NCBI RefSeq assembly: GCF_020525925.1
Contig: NZ_CP084876.1
Location: forward strand, 2,914,001-2,978,000
Length of the DNA stretch: 64,000 bases
Reading direction: 5' to 3'
From: Klebsiella quasipneumoniae subsp. quasipneumoniae
Lineage (GTDB): Bacteria > Pseudomonadota > Gammaproteobacteria > Enterobacterales > Enterobacteriaceae
Shown here: positions 8,196 to 17,472 of the stretch, one piece after another
How the letters are laid out: each line of letters begins with the position of its first letter
How positions within the stretch are numbered: the first letter of the stretch is position 1
Program-made: the position numbers and the translations under genes
The notes under the pieces: model-generated
The model's database searches: none
Seen by the model: only the letters and a program-made list of their open reading frames with translations
Told to the model about the DNA's origin: nothing

Positions 8196-8390
8196 ATGTA
8201 CTACACGTTAGGAGATACCACTCTCCATTTTTATCGCTATCAGTGCAAATTCTACGTCGCCCACTGGGAAGGAGGGAACGTGATGGACGAAAAATTTAAA
8301 CCGTTTATCGAGCAGATCACTGAGAAGACCGGGCTGGACGCGAAGCGCGTCGAGACCGCCGCGCGCGATTATTTTACTAACGTGGATTAA
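8196..8390 (+). CDS. Small protein of unknown function
   Basis: A 64-codon frame. Two in-frame starts both have good ribosome-binding sites: ATG at 8196 after AGGAG (6 bases), and ATG at 8283 after AAGGAGGG (7 bases), which would give 35 residues beginning MDEKFKPFIEQITEKTGLD. The C-terminal part is a plausible small helical protein (KRVETAARDYFTNVD). No signal peptide, membrane segment or known domain is recognised. It is flanked by non-coding DNA on both sides and faces the permease gene. Confidence 0.45.
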   Translation: MYYTLGDTTLHFYRYQCKFYVAHWEGGNVMDEKFKPFIEQITEKTGLDAKRVETAARDYFTNVD

Positions 8391-8635
8391 CAGGCAGCCT
8401 GTTGCGGTATACCCAAGGCCTGGCCGACGCGCCTGCCGTTGATCTCCCCCTTCCGCCGCCACGGCCCTCGTTCCCGCTGGCGGCTCTCCTTCCCCACCGG
8501 CGATAAACAGGATAACGACCAGCCAGAACCCCAGGCTGTCTGCCCCACGCTTTTGTCAATTTTCAGACCGATAACGTGAGATGTCATTTATCGTAATTAT
8601 CTATTTTCCCGTGATTTTTTTGTCGACACAATATC

Positions 8636-8655
8636 GCCCTGCCGCCAGGCAGGGC
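8636..8655. terminator. Hairpin between convergent genes
   Basis: Perfect 8-bp stem GCCCTGCC/GGCAGGGC with a 4-base loop, just beyond the 3' end of the permease gene. There is no clear T-run on either side, so it may be a terminator of the permease transcript or a 3'-end stabiliser. Confidence 0.45.
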
Positions 8656-8663
8656 GTCGGCGA

Positions 8664-10043
8664 CTACCGCTCCTCCAGCGCCGCCACCGGCTCCGGCGCG
8701 CTTTTCCTGCGCAGCAGATAGCCTGCGGCAAGGATCAGCAGCCATACCGGGATCAGGCAGACGGAGATGCGGATGTCCGGGGTCAGATACATCACCCCGA
8801 GGATCCCGGCGAGAAACAGCAGACACAGCCAGTTTGTCAGGGGATAGGCGAAACTCTGGAAAGCCGTTACCTTACCGGCCCGCTGCATGGCGCGACGGAA
8901 CTTAAGATGAGTGATGCAGATCATCGCCCAGTTGATGACCAGGGCGGCTACCACCAGGGCCATCAGCAGGGCAAAGGCTTTCCCGGGCATCACATAGTTA
9001 ATCACCACGCAAAGCGCCGTGGCGACGGCGGACACCGCCAGGGCGTTCAACGGGATCCCGCGGTGGTTCACCCGCAGCAGCGCGCGCGGGGCGTTGCCCT
9101 GCTGAGCCAGGCCGAACAGCATCCGGCTGTTGCAGTAGACGCAGCTGTTGTAGACCGACAGCGCGGCGGTGAGCACCACCAGATTGAGTGCGTTGGCCAC
9201 AATATTGCTGTCAATGGCGTGAAAGATCAGCACAAAGGGGCTTCCCCCTTCCACGACGTTCCGCCACGGGTAGAGTGACAGCAAGACCGCCAGCGACCCC
9301 ACATAAAAAAGCAGAATACGGTAGATCACCTGGTTGGTGGCTTTGGGAATGGTTTTATGCGGTTCGTCGGCTTCCGCCGCGGTGATCCCCACCAGCTCAA
9401 GCCCGCCGAAGGAGAACATGATCACCGCCATGGCCATCACTAAGCCCGTGATACCGTTAGGGAAAAATCCCCCGTCCTGCCACAGGTTGGCCACCGTCGC
9501 CGCCGGCCCGCCGTGACCGCTAAATAACAGATAGCAGCCAAAGGCGATCATGCTGATGATGGCGGCCACTTTAACAATCGAGAACCAGAACTCCAGCTCG
9601 CCATACACTTTGACGTGCGTGAGGTTGATGGCGTTGATCGCCACGAAGAAGATTGCCGCCGACAGCCAGGTGGGTACCTCCGGCCACCAGTACTGAATAT
9701 AGATGCCCACCGCCGTCAGCTCCGCCATGCTTACCAGCACGTACAACACCCAGTAATTCCAGCCGGACATAAACCCGGCGAAGGGCCCCCAGTAGCGGTT
9801 GGCGAAATGGCTGAACGACCCCGCCACCGGCTCCTCTACCACCATTTCGCCAAGCTGACGCATGATAAAGAAGGCGATAACCCCGGCGATGGCGTACCCC
9901 AGCAGGACCGAGGGGCCTGCCATACGGATCGTTTGCGCGATACCTAAAAACAGTCCGGTGCCGACCGCCCCCCCGAGGGCGATCAACTGGATATGGCGGT
10001 TTTTTAACCCGCGCTTTAACTGATGCTCTTGCTGCGTTGTCAT
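8664..10043 (-). CDS. Aromatic amino acid permease (AroP/PheP-type APC transporter)
   Basis: A 459-residue inner-membrane transporter with about 12 membrane segments. It follows PheP and AroP closely: LKRGLKNRHIQLIALGGAVG, MRQLGEMVVEEPVAGSF, GWNYWVLYVLV, IMFSFGGLELVGITAAEA and SVYNSCVYCNSRMLFGLA. The family imports Phe, Tyr or Trp by proton symport. It is a paralogue rather than the housekeeping pheP or aroP, judging from its position next to an Lrp-type regulator and, further on, a TyrB-like aminotransferase. The divergent Lrp-type gene across a 334-bp gap is the likely regulator. Exact substrate not provable here. Confidence 0.88.
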   Translation of the reverse strand: MTTQQEHQLKRGLKNRHIQLIALGGAVGTGLFLGIAQTIRMAGPSVLLGYAIAGVIAFFIMRQLGEMVVEEPVAGSFSHFANRYWGPFAGFMSGWNYWVLYVLVSMAELTAVGIYIQYWWPEVPTWLSAAIFFVAINAINLTHVKVYGELEFWFSIVKVAAIISMIAFGCYLLFSGHGGPAATVANLWQDGGFFPNGITGLVMAMAVIMFSFGGLELVGITAAEADEPHKTIPKATNQVIYRILLFYVGSLAVLLSLYPWRNVVEGGSPFVLIFHAIDSNIVANALNLVVLTAALSVYNSCVYCNSRMLFGLAQQGNAPRALLRVNHRGIPLNALAVSAVATALCVVINYVMPGKAFALLMALVVAALVINWAMICITHLKFRRAMQRAGKVTAFQSFAYPLTNWLCLLFLAGILGVMYLTPDIRISVCLIPVWLLILAAGYLLRRKSAPEPVAALEER

Positions 10044-10377
10044 CTCTGACCTGCCCCTGTCTGTAAAAAGTCACTTTCGCCGGTAGCAACTTTCAGGCCA
10101 GCGGATCGTCGCGGAGCGTCAGACCAAAACTAATCCATTGAATGATATTGAAATATTATTTTCCAGGTCGTTCTGAAAGCTGGTCATCGCGCCGCTGACC
10201 TGGCGCATAACGCGCGAAAATTGGCCAGATGACGCACAGATCATGAGAAAACAAGTGGCTTAATGCATGAAGCTGACCCGTTTTGGTGCATCCGGTTTGC
10301 CGCCCTCGGGTCAGGCTTCACGCCAGGCAAAAAACTGTTAGGCTGGTAGCCACTTTTACGTTCCGCTAGTGGCCACT
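10044..10377. promoter_or_regulatory. Divergent promoter region between permease and Lrp-type regulator
   Basis: No gene in this 334-bp stretch. It contains an AT-rich block around 10130-10165 (AATGATATTGAAATATTATT), typical of Lrp-family binding and promoter DNA. Regulation of both genes from here by the adjacent regulator is an inference from layout. Confidence 0.4.
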
Positions 10378-10857
10378 ATGTACAACATCGACGACTATGA
10401 TCTGAAAATTCTTACCCTGCTGCAGGCCAATGGCCGTTTGACCAATCAGGAGCTTAGCGAGCTTATCGGCCTGTCCGCTTCCCAGTGTTCGCGCCGCCGT
10501 ATCGCCCTTGAACAGGCGCAGCTTATCCTCGGCTACCATGCGCGTCTGGCGCCGGATGCCGCCGGGCAGGAGATGCTTGGCCTGATTGAGGTGCGCCTGC
10601 TGAATCACACCCCGCAATGCGTGGAGAGCTTTCATCAGATGCTCAGTGAAGTGGACGCCATTCTGGACGCCTGGAAAACCACCGGCGACGCCGATTATCT
10701 GCTGCGGGTAACGGTCCCGGACCTGCCCGGACTGAGCCATTTGATCAGCCATATTCTGGCGCAAAACAAAGGAGTGGCTCATCTGAAAACCGCCGTCGTG
10801 CTCAACCGCCTGAAGGAGAACGGCCAGCTGATGCCGGGCACGCCCTCGCTGCGCTGA
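10378..10857 (+). CDS. Lrp/AsnC-family transcriptional regulator
   Basis: A 159-residue protein with the N-terminal winged HTH (DYDLKILTLLQANGRLTNQE then LIGLSASQCSRRRIALEQAQ) and the C-terminal RAM ligand-binding domain (GLIEVRL; FHQMLSEVDAILDAWKTTGD ADYLLRV; THL-like end LKTAVVLNRLKE). I chose the ATG at 10378 (MYNIDDYDL); a GTG at 10369 would add three residues, and neither has a strong ribosome-binding site. Proteins of this family sense amino acids, and the gene is divergent from an aromatic amino acid permease, so that permease is the likely target. Confidence 0.88.
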   Translation: MYNIDDYDLKILTLLQANGRLTNQELSELIGLSASQCSRRRIALEQAQLILGYHARLAPDAAGQEMLGLIEVRLLNHTPQCVESFHQMLSEVDAILDAWKTTGDADYLLRVTVPDLPGLSHLISHILAQNKGVAHLKTAVVLNRLKENGQLMPGTPSLR

Positions 10858-11108
10858 ACCGGAGCACAGTGCCCTGCGCTGGTGCAGATGCGGGGCCAGT
10901 CAATGCGTGACAAGCAGTAAATTCGCACAATTTACGCATTTCATAACCATTATGCGCACAACTCGTGCGATTTTCTCTTTCCGACAGAACAACAGGTTAG
11001 GCTAAACCACGGCTATTTTTTCCGCAACCAATCGCCCGGGCACGCTCCTCTGGTGCGATTTTTGCAAACAAGAGCTTATCCTTGTTAACGAAAAGATAGT
11101 GCTTATTT

Positions 11109-11723
11109 ATGGATAACGTCCTTTCCCCTGAAAAACTGACCCACACCTGGCTGGAGGATGCCCTGGCGCTGCTGTTCGGCACGCTGATGATCTCCTTTGG
11201 CATTATCCTGTTTCGCCAGGCCGGCGCCCTGACCGGCGGGACGGCAGGCATGGCCTTTCTGATCCACTACGCCACCCACCTGCCGTTCGGCGTGGTTTTC
11301 TTCGCCATTAACCTGCCCTTCTACTGGCTCTCCGTCCGGCGGATGGGCGCCGCCTTCACGCTGAAAACCTTCTGCGCGGTCGGACTGGTGTCGCTGTTCT
11401 CCGACCTGCACGGCTACTTTATCCATGTCGATCGCCTGAACCCCTATTACGCCACCCTCTTCGGCAACATCATGGTCGGTATCGGCTTTGTGGTGCTGTT
11501 CCGCCATAAAGCAAGCCTCGGCGGCGTCAATATTCTGGCCCTCTATCTGCAGGATAAAAGCGGCATCCGCGCCGGTAAATTCCAGATGGTGGTGGACGCC
11601 TGCATCGTCACCGCCTCGCTGTGGGTGGTTAGCCTACCGATGCTGCTGGTCTCTGTCCTCGGCGCCGTGATTTTGAATTCGATTATCGCCATGAACCACC
11701 GCCCGGGACGCTACGCGGTGTAA
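11109..11723 (+). CDS. YitT-family membrane protein
   Basis: A 204-residue integral membrane protein with five or six hydrophobic segments, including [33 protein letters not shown] and [12 protein letters not shown]. The motifs [14 protein letters not shown] and [15 protein letters not shown] are the paired glycine-rich signatures of YitT/DUF161 proteins, thought to be small transporters. It is followed 38 bp later by a TyrB-like aminotransferase on the same strand, so the two may be co-transcribed and handle related metabolites. Substrate unknown. Confidence 0.85.
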   Translation: MDNVLSPEKLTHTWLEDALALLFGTLMISFGIILFRQAGALTGGTAGMAFLIHYATHLPFGVVFFAINLPFYWLSVRRMGAAFTLKTFCAVGLVSLFSDLHGYFIHVDRLNPYYATLFGNIMVGIGFVVLFRHKASLGGVNILALYLQDKSGIRAGKFQMVVDACIVTASLWVVSLPMLLVSVLGAVILNSIIAMNHRPGRYAV

Positions 11724-11761
11724 TGGCTTCACCTTTAACGGTCATTTCAGGAGTAACCACT

Positions 11762-12961
11762 GTGTTCCAGAACGTTGACGCCTACGCAGGCGATCCTATC
11801 CTGTCGCTGATGGAAGCCTTTCAACAGGATCCCCGGGCAGACAAAGTTAACCTTAGCATCGGGTTGTACTATAACGAGCAGGCCATCATTCCTCAGCTGG
11901 AGGCGGTCCGTCAGGCCGCTGACCGGCTGCAGAGCCAGTTGCACAAGGCCAGCCTCTATCTGCCGATGGAGGGACTGGCTCCCTATCGCCGCGCGGTCCA
12001 GACGCTGCTGTTTGGCGAACACCATCCGGCGTTGCGTGCCGGACGCATCGCCACCATCCAGACGCTGGGCGGCTCCGGCGCGCTGAAGGTGGGTGCTGAT
12101 TTCCTCAAGCGCTACTTCCCCGACTCCGCGGTCTGGGTCAGCGATCCAACCTGGGAGAACCATGTGGCCATCTTTGCCGGGGCGGGTTTCGAGGTGCATA
12201 CCTATCCCTGGTTCGACAGCGCCACCCGTGGGGTCAATTTCCCCGCTATGCTTGCCGCCCTCCAGCAGCTCCCGCCGCGCAGCATCGTGCTGCTCCATCC
12301 TTGCTGCCATAATCCGACGGGGGCCGATCTCGCCCCCGAGCAGTGGGATCGGGTGATTGAGGTGTTGATCGCCCGGGAGCTGATCCCGTTCCTCGATATT
12401 GCCTACCAGGGTTTTGGCCGCGGGCTGGATGAAGATGCCTATGCCATACGCGCCATCGCCAGCGCCGGACTGACGGCGCTGGTCAGCAACTCGTTCTCGA
12501 AGATTTTTTCACTGTACGGCGAGCGTGTCGGCGGCCTGTCGGTGGTCTGTGACAACGCCGATGCCGCCGGGCGCGTGCTGGGCCAGTTGAAAGCCACCGT
12601 ACGCCGCAACTACTCCAGCCCGCCGGGGTTTGGCGCCCAGGTGGTGTCGCAGGTGCTCAACGATCCCGAGCTGAATGCCCTGTGGCAGGGGGAAGTGGAG
12701 GCCATGCGCACCCGCATCAGCGCCATGCGCGTCGCGCTGGTGAAGGCCCTGCAGGCAGCCCTGCCGGCGGCGGATTTTTCCTATCTGCTGACCCAGCGCG
12801 GCATGTTCAGTTACACCGGCTTTAGCGCCGATCAGGTAGACGTTCTGCGTGAAGAACATGGCATCTATCTGATTGCCAGCGGTCGCGTCTGCGTGGCCGG
12901 GCTCAACCACGGCAATATTGCGCGGGTAGCCAGCGCCTTCGCCGCGGTCTGCGCACGCTGA
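11762..12961 (+). CDS. TyrB-like aromatic amino acid aminotransferase
   Basis: A 399-residue PLP-dependent class I aminotransferase very close to E. coli Tyr[67 protein letters not shown], and [17 protein letters not shown] with the PLP lysine. These enzymes transaminate Phe/Tyr (and Asp, Leu) with 2-oxoglutarate. Start set at the GTG at 11762, eight bases after CAGGAG and giving the TyrB N-terminus exactly; the longer frame (11723) adds 13 residues and overlaps yitT. Enteric bacteria usually have tyrB elsewhere near alr, so this is probably a second copy. Its neighbours (permease, Lrp, YitT) suggest aromatic amino acid uptake and catabolism. Confidence 0.9.
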   Translation: MFQNVDAYAGDPILSLMEAFQQDPRADKVNLSIGLYYNEQAIIPQLEAVRQAADRLQSQLHKASLYLPMEGLAPYRRAVQTLLFGEHHPALRAGRIATIQTLGGSGALKVGADFLKRYFPDSAVWVSDPTWENHVAIFAGAGFEVHTYPWFDSATRGVNFPAMLAALQQLPPRSIVLLHPCCHNPTGADLAPEQWDRVIEVLIARELIPFLDIAYQGFGRGLDEDAYAIRAIASAGLTALVSNSFSKIFSLYGERVGGLSVVCDNADAAGRVLGQLKATVRRNYSSPPGFGAQVVSQVLNDPELNALWQGEVEAMRTRISAMRVALVKALQAALPAADFSYLLTQRGMFSYTGFSADQVDVLREEHGIYLIASGRVCVAGLNHGNIARVASAFAAVCAR

Positions 12962-12976
12962 TCCGCTTTCCCGCTG

Positions 12977-12993
12977 GCCGGGGCAACCCCGGC
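12977..12993. terminator. Hairpin between convergent tyrB-like and metI-like genes
   Basis: Seven-base-pair GC stem GCCGGGG/CCCCGGC with a three-base loop (CAA), in the 44-bp gap between two convergent genes. No strong T-run, so moderate support as a shared terminator. Confidence 0.5.
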
Positions 12994-13005
12994 GCGGTAT
13001 AGCAG

Positions 13006-13674
13006 TTATTCGCGACGCAGTCGGCGAGCCAGGCGGGTGCCCAGCGTCTGAATAAGCTGGACAATAACAATCAGCACCAGGGCGGTGGTGAGGGTGGCAA
13101 AGGCGTCGAAACGCTGATAGCCGTAGGTGATCGCCAGGTCGCCGATCCCGCCGCCGCCCACCGTTCCCGCCATGGCGGTCGCGCCAAGCAGACCGATGGT
13201 CGCGGTGGTAAGGGCCAGAATCAACGACGCCGCCGCCTCCGGCAGCATGAAATGCCAGACGGTCTGCAGAGGGGTCGCGCCCATGGCGTCTGCGGCCTCA
13301 AGGATCCCCTCATCCACCTCCAGCAGCGAGCTCTCCACCAGCCGGGCAATATAGGGGGCGACAAAAACGATCAGCGGCACGATGGCCCCCGCGGTGCCGA
13401 TAGTCGTGCCCACCAGCAGCCTGGTGAAGGGCAGGATCACAATCAGCAAAATGATAAACGGCAGCGAGCGCAGCACGTTGATCAGCGGATTCAGCGCCTG
13501 ATGCACCACCGGGTTGGCCACGATGCCGCCAGGACGGCAAACCACCAGCACAATTCCCAGCGGGACGCCGAGCAGCGCGCCAAAGCCCAGTGAGATGGCG
13601 ACCATAATCAGGGTATCATGCAGCGCCAGCAGAAACTGCTCGCCGGTAATGGCGGTATCAATAAGATCAAACAT
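13006..13674 (-). CDS. Methionine-type ABC transporter permease (MetI family)
   Basis: A 222-residue inner-membrane permease with five hydrophobic segments and the EAA loop EAADAMGATPLQTVWHFMLP that contacts the ATPase. N-terminus IDTAITGEQFLLALHDTLIM and VPLGIVLVVC are typical of MetI. Its start overlaps the upstream ATPase gene by 8 bases, indicating translational coupling. It should act with the MetN-like ATPase and a NlpA/MetQ-type binding protein, but the latter is frameshifted here. The set is a paralogue of housekeeping metNIQ; substrate may be methionine or another sulfur or amino compound. Confidence 0.88.
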   Translation of the reverse strand: MFDLIDTAITGEQFLLALHDTLIMVAISLGFGALLGVPLGIVLVVCRPGGIVANPVVHQALNPLINVLRSLPFIILLIVILPFTRLLVGTTIGTAGAIVPLIVFVAPYIARLVESSLLEVDEGILEAADAMGATPLQTVWHFMLPEAAASLILALTTATIGLLGATAMAGTVGGGGIGDLAITYGYQRFDAFATLTTALVLIVIVQLIQTLGTRLARRLRRE

Positions 13675-14692
13675 GGATGATTTTCACTCCTGCGTCGGCC
13701 AGATGGGTGATGGCGCGTTCGGTTTCGTCAGGCTCGCCGAGGAGTTGCACAATCATAAATCCCAGTATCCGGCCCTGAACTTCGGACATGCTGGCAAACA
13801 GGATATTCACCTCGACAGCATACTCGCGGATCAGGCGGTTAATGATCGGCTGCCGGGCCGTCGCGCCGATAAATTCGAGGCGTAAAGCCCGGGCGCCGTT
13901 GTCGCGCTGCAGGAGCGATGCCACCCGCTGCGGCAGGCGATCGTGCACCACCGACTGCACGAAACTGGCGGTGACCGGATGCTGCGGCTGGGCAAAAAGA
14001 TCGAAAACCGTCCCCTGCTCAACAATGCGCCCGGCCTGCATCACCGCCACCTTGTGACAGATTGTCTGGATCACTGACATTTCATGCGTAATCAGCACAA
14101 TGGTGATGCCATAGCGGCGATTAATCTCCTGCAGCAGCAATAAGATCTGTACCGTAGTATGGGGGTCGAGCGCCGAGGTGGCTTCATCGCACAGCAGCAC
14201 CGACGGGTTGGTGGCCAGCGCCCGGGCGATACCGACCCGCTGCTTTTGCCCTCCCGACAGCTCATTCGGGTAACTGTGCATTTTGTCGCTCAGGTCGACA
14301 AACGCCAGCAGCTCCGCAACCCGCGCCTGGATAAAGGCCTTGTCGCGTCCCTGCAAAATAAGCGGGATAGCGATGTTATGAAATACCGTTTTCGAATTCA
14401 GCAGATTAAAATTCTGAAAGATCATGCCGATATCTTTTTTGATCGCCTGCAGGCGCTGGCCGCTGCAGTCCTGGAGCGACTCACCGTTCAACACCACCTC
14501 GCCCTCACCCGGCATTTCCAGACGATTAATCAGCCGCAATAAGGTGCTTTTTCCTGCGCCGCTATAGCCAATAATGCCGAAAATATCGCCCCGGTCGATA
14601 CTGAGATTAATATCCTGCAGGGCCAGAACCGGATGCCCTTTTCTGTTAAAGGTTTTACTGACATGGCGAAATTCTATCATCGCGTTATTCAT
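13667..14692 (-). CDS. Methionine-type ABC transporter ATP-binding protein (MetN family)
   Basis: A 341-residue ATPase with Walker A GYSGAGKST near 40, Q-loop MIFQNFNLL, signature LSGGQKQRVGIARAL, Walker B VLLCDEATSALD and H-loop LITHEM. The last 75 residues (LRLEFIGATARQPIINRLIR onward) form the NIL domain that lets methionine inhibit MetN-type transporters from the cytoplasm. It begins where the binding-protein gene ends (14689-14692 overlap) and runs into the permease gene, so this is one operon. Confidence 0.9.
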   Translation of the reverse strand: MNNAMIEFRHVSKTFNRKGHPVLALQDINLSIDRGDIFGIIGYSGAGKSTLLRLINRLEMPGEGEVVLNGESLQDCSGQRLQAIKKDIGMIFQNFNLLNSKTVFHNIAIPLILQGRDKAFIQARVAELLAFVDLSDKMHSYPNELSGGQKQRVGIARALATNPSVLLCDEATSALDPHTTVQILLLLQEINRRYGITIVLITHEMSVIQTICHKVAVMQAGRIVEQGTVFDLFAQPQHPVTASFVQSVVHDRLPQRVASLLQRDNGARALRLEFIGATARQPIINRLIREYAVEVNILFASMSEVQGRILGFMIVQLLGEPDETERAITHLADAGVKIIHV

Positions 14693-15491
14693 TTTAAATA
14701 ATCAGGCAGCAGGTAACCATCATACTGCGGATGGCTGAGAATATATTTTTTGAAATCGGCAGAGTGATAGCCGTCGATGATATCTTTGGCAAACTGCGCC
14801 TTCTGATTTTTACCGGCAACGGTCACAACGTTAATAAAATGGCTGGTAGCGGCCTCCAGCTTTAATGCCGAGGTAAGCGCCATGCCGCTGGAGACGGCGA
14901 AATTGCCCTGAATCAGGCCATAGTCGACGTCCGGCAGCGCGCGAACCTGCTGGGCATTGTCCATCTCCTTAAGCACGATGTTATAGGGGTTGGCAACGAT
15001 GTTACGCTGCGAAAAGGTGGCGGGATCGCTGTCCGGTTTAATCTTCACCCAGCCGAGGCTTTCCAGCACCAGTACCGCGCGATATTCGTTCGACGGCTGG
15101 TTTGGCACCGACACCACCGTGCCGGCTGCCGGGGTGCCCAGGGTCGTCAGTTTGCCCCCTACAGACCCATCGGCGGCGTGGGTACCTGCACAATGCCGAC
15201 GTTATCGATCCCCAGTCGCTCATTGATCGCTTTCAGGTATACCGGATGCTGCATAATATTCGCTTCGATATCGCCGCGAGCTACCGCGTCATTGACCTGA
15301 ATACCGTCGCTAAAATCTTTATATTCGATTTTATATCCTTTACTCAATAAATAGGGGGCGACCCCTTTTTCAAATTGCTCTTTATACGGCCCGGGGTTAA
15401 AGCCGATGCGAATAATTTGATCGGCGGTGGCGTAAAAGGAGGAAGCGGATAACAGGGCGAGCGTCATTCCGAGCGCAACTGACTTGTTCAT
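14689..15491 (-). pseudogene. NlpA/MetQ-family substrate-binding protein, frameshifted
   Basis: Two frames together make one NlpA/MetQ-type binding protein. The N-terminal part (15491 to 15159) has a signal peptide ending FYATA, then IRIGFNPGPYKEQFEKGVAP and ANIMQHPVYLKAINERLG, and stops after PTPPMGL. The C-terminal part continues in another frame with VSVPNQPSNEYRAVLVLESL to the end at 14689. At 15157-15163 the expected Tyr-Gly-Gly-Lys (TAY GGG GGC AAA) reads TAGGGGGC, one base short, giving a TAG stop. No lipobox Cys is present, so the mature protein would be soluble and periplasmic. Either the transporter is inactivated or this is a sequencing error next to a G5 run. Confidence 0.85.
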
Positions 15492-15711
15492 AAGGTATTT
15501 TCCTGGAAGGTTGGCGATATTGAGCGATTAAATCACAGCCGAAAGCGGGTTGTAAGCCAGAACGCCGGATTTCCTTTTGCTTATTCCTCATAAACTTTTG
15601 CCATCCCGACATATCCTAAAAACAATAATCCTTTGCATATATTGTTATTTAGCCAGGCGCAATAAATCCCTTAAAGATGGCAGATTATTGATAACGTAAA
15701 CCGGGAAAATT

Positions 15712-16887
15712 ATGCCTGATTTCGCTGCTTCACCGCTGGTGGACGCCCTGGAAGAGAATCTGTTCAGCCTGCTGGAAAAACTGGCCGCGGAGGTCAACAC
15801 CGACGCGCTGCCGTTGATCGACCTCTCCAGCGGCAGTCCGGATCAGCCCACGCCGCCGGAAGTGATTGACTCGCTGCAGAGCGCCATTCATCGTCGTGAA
15901 AACCATGGCTACCCGTCGTTCTGGGGCAAGCCGCAGGTCCGCGAAGCGATCGCCCATTTTTATCGCCGCCAGTATGATGTGGAAATCGATCCGCACAGCG
16001 AAGTCGCGGTATTTCAGGGCTCGCATATCGGTATTGTCGGCATCCCGCGGGCACTGCTCCGTCCCGGACAATACCTCATCTCCACCGATCCCTGCTATCC
16101 CATTTACCGCTCAGCGGCGCTGCAGTCCCAGGCGGCGTTTTATGGCCTGCCGCTCAGGGCTGAGAACCACTTCCTGCCGGATTTTAACGACCTCCCCCGG
16201 GAGGTGGCTGACCAGGCCGGGCTGGTGGTGCTTAACTATCCGCATAACCCCACCGGCGCCCTCGCCACGCCGGCGCTGTTCGCCAGCGCCCTGCAGTTTG
16301 CCCGCCGTCACCAGGTGCCGATCCTGCATGATTTTGCCTATGCGGCCATCGGCAGCGCGGCCAGCGATGCGCCGCTGAGCCTTTTCTCCCAGCCCGACGC
16401 GAAAGCGTGGGGAGTGGAGACCTACACCTTCTCCAAGACCTTTAATATGGCCGGCTGGCGCTTCGGCTTCGCGGTCGGCAACGCCTCGATTATCCGGGCG
16501 TTTAAAAAACTGCACACCCACAGCTACAGCACGGTGTTTGGCGCCATTCAGGATGCAGCGATCGCCGCGCTCAGCCTGCCGGCAGAACGGATTGCGCAGC
16601 TGACGGCGGTGTATCATCAGCGCCGGGAGTGGGTTCTGCGTCGACTGGCCGCACTGCGCTGGCCGGTTCGTGCCGCACAAGGTACTTTCTTCCTCTGGCT
16701 GAGCGTGCCGCCCGGGTACCGTTCACAAGAGTTTGCCCGCCTGCTGCTGCAGGAGGCGCATATTCTGGTGGCGCCAGGCACTGGTTTTGGCGATGGGGGT
16801 GAAGGGTTTATTCGCATCAGTCTGACGGCTGGGGATGACGCGCTGAGCAAGGCGCTGGACCGTCTCGCCCGGCTGGCGCTGTTTTAG
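15712..16887 (+). CDS. Class I/II PLP-dependent aminotransferase
   Basis: A 391-residue aminotransferase of fold type I. Landmarks are LIDLSSGSPDQPTPPEVI, the aromatic/glycine region HGYPSFWGKPQVREAI, LNYPHNPTGALA, DFAYAAIG for cofactor binding, and TFSKTFNMAGWRFGFAVG with the PLP lysine; the C-terminal substrate-binding Arg is in EGFIRISLTAG. It most resembles the branch containing LL-DAP, alanine and methionine-cycle aminotransferases. It is divergent from the Met-type ABC operon across 220 bp, so its substrate could be what that transporter imports. Specificity cannot be read. Confidence 0.88.
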   Translation: MPDFAASPLVDALEENLFSLLEKLAAEVNTDALPLIDLSSGSPDQPTPPEVIDSLQSAIHRRENHGYPSFWGKPQVREAIAHFYRRQYDVEIDPHSEVAVFQGSHIGIVGIPRALLRPGQYLISTDPCYPIYRSAALQSQAAFYGLPLRAENHFLPDFNDLPREVADQAGLVVLNYPHNPTGALATPALFASALQFARRHQVPILHDFAYAAIGSAASDAPLSLFSQPDAKAWGVETYTFSKTFNMAGWRFGFAVGNASIIRAFKKLHTHSYSTVFGAIQDAAIAALSLPAERIAQLTAVYHQRREWVLRRLAALRWPVRAAQGTFFLWLSVPPGYRSQEFARLLLQEAHILVAPGTGFGDGGEGFIRISLTAGDDALSKALDRLARLALF

Positions 16888-16906
16888 CGCCCGCCTCGCG
16901 GAGTCG

Positions 16907-17266
16907 TTACACCTTCAGGTAGCCCGCCATGCGTTGAATACGCGCGGCGGAATAGTCATAGCAGGCGCTGGCGGGTTTACCCAGTACGCGATATTTGGCG
17001 CCATTGTAAAAGGCGGTCTTATTCTCCTCTTCCAGAAAGCGCCGGGAGACGGTGTCGCTGAAAATACGGTCGCCATCCGACTGCGGCTGATAGCGGCTGG
17101 ATTTGACGCTCTCCCACGCCACGCCGATCGGCTTATGGTCATAGCCGGTCATACAGAACAGCCGGTTGGAGGCCAGCAGATCGGCCTCGATGGTTTTAAA
17201 TTCCGCCGCCGTAGCGGCGCAGGTTATGCTTAACAGGCAGGCCGAAGCCCATCGGTAAATTGTCAT
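16907..17266 (-). CDS. Secreted protein of unknown function
   Basis: 119 residues with a signal peptide (MTIYRWASACLLSITCAATA, likely cut before AEFKTIEADL). The mature part has two cysteines (LFCMTGYD and SACYDYS) that could pair in the periplasm, and a tyrosine- and arginine-rich composition. No family recognised. It lies 19 bp from the convergent aminotransferase stop and alone on its strand; the 206 bp upstream to the next gene show nothing distinctive. Confidence 0.6.
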   Translation of the reverse strand: MTIYRWASACLLSITCAATAAEFKTIEADLLASNRLFCMTGYDHKPIGVAWESVKSSRYQPQSDGDRIFSDTVSRRFLEEENKTAFYNGAKYRVLGKPASACYDYSAARIQRMAGYLKV

Positions 17267-17472
17267 TATTCAGGCGATCCCAGAGAGTTTCCTCCATTCT
17301 AAGCGGCTGAAAATTCTGGACGTTCACTTTCACCTATCGTTGCCAGCAAAATCCGCAAAATAATTTACACTCAGACTCCTCGTGCGTTGTCTTAACGACC
17401 TGCAGGCCTTCCCTGCGCAGCTCATCCGCCGGGCCAGACAACGAGACGCCGGCGGGAAGGATATAGTCGTCT

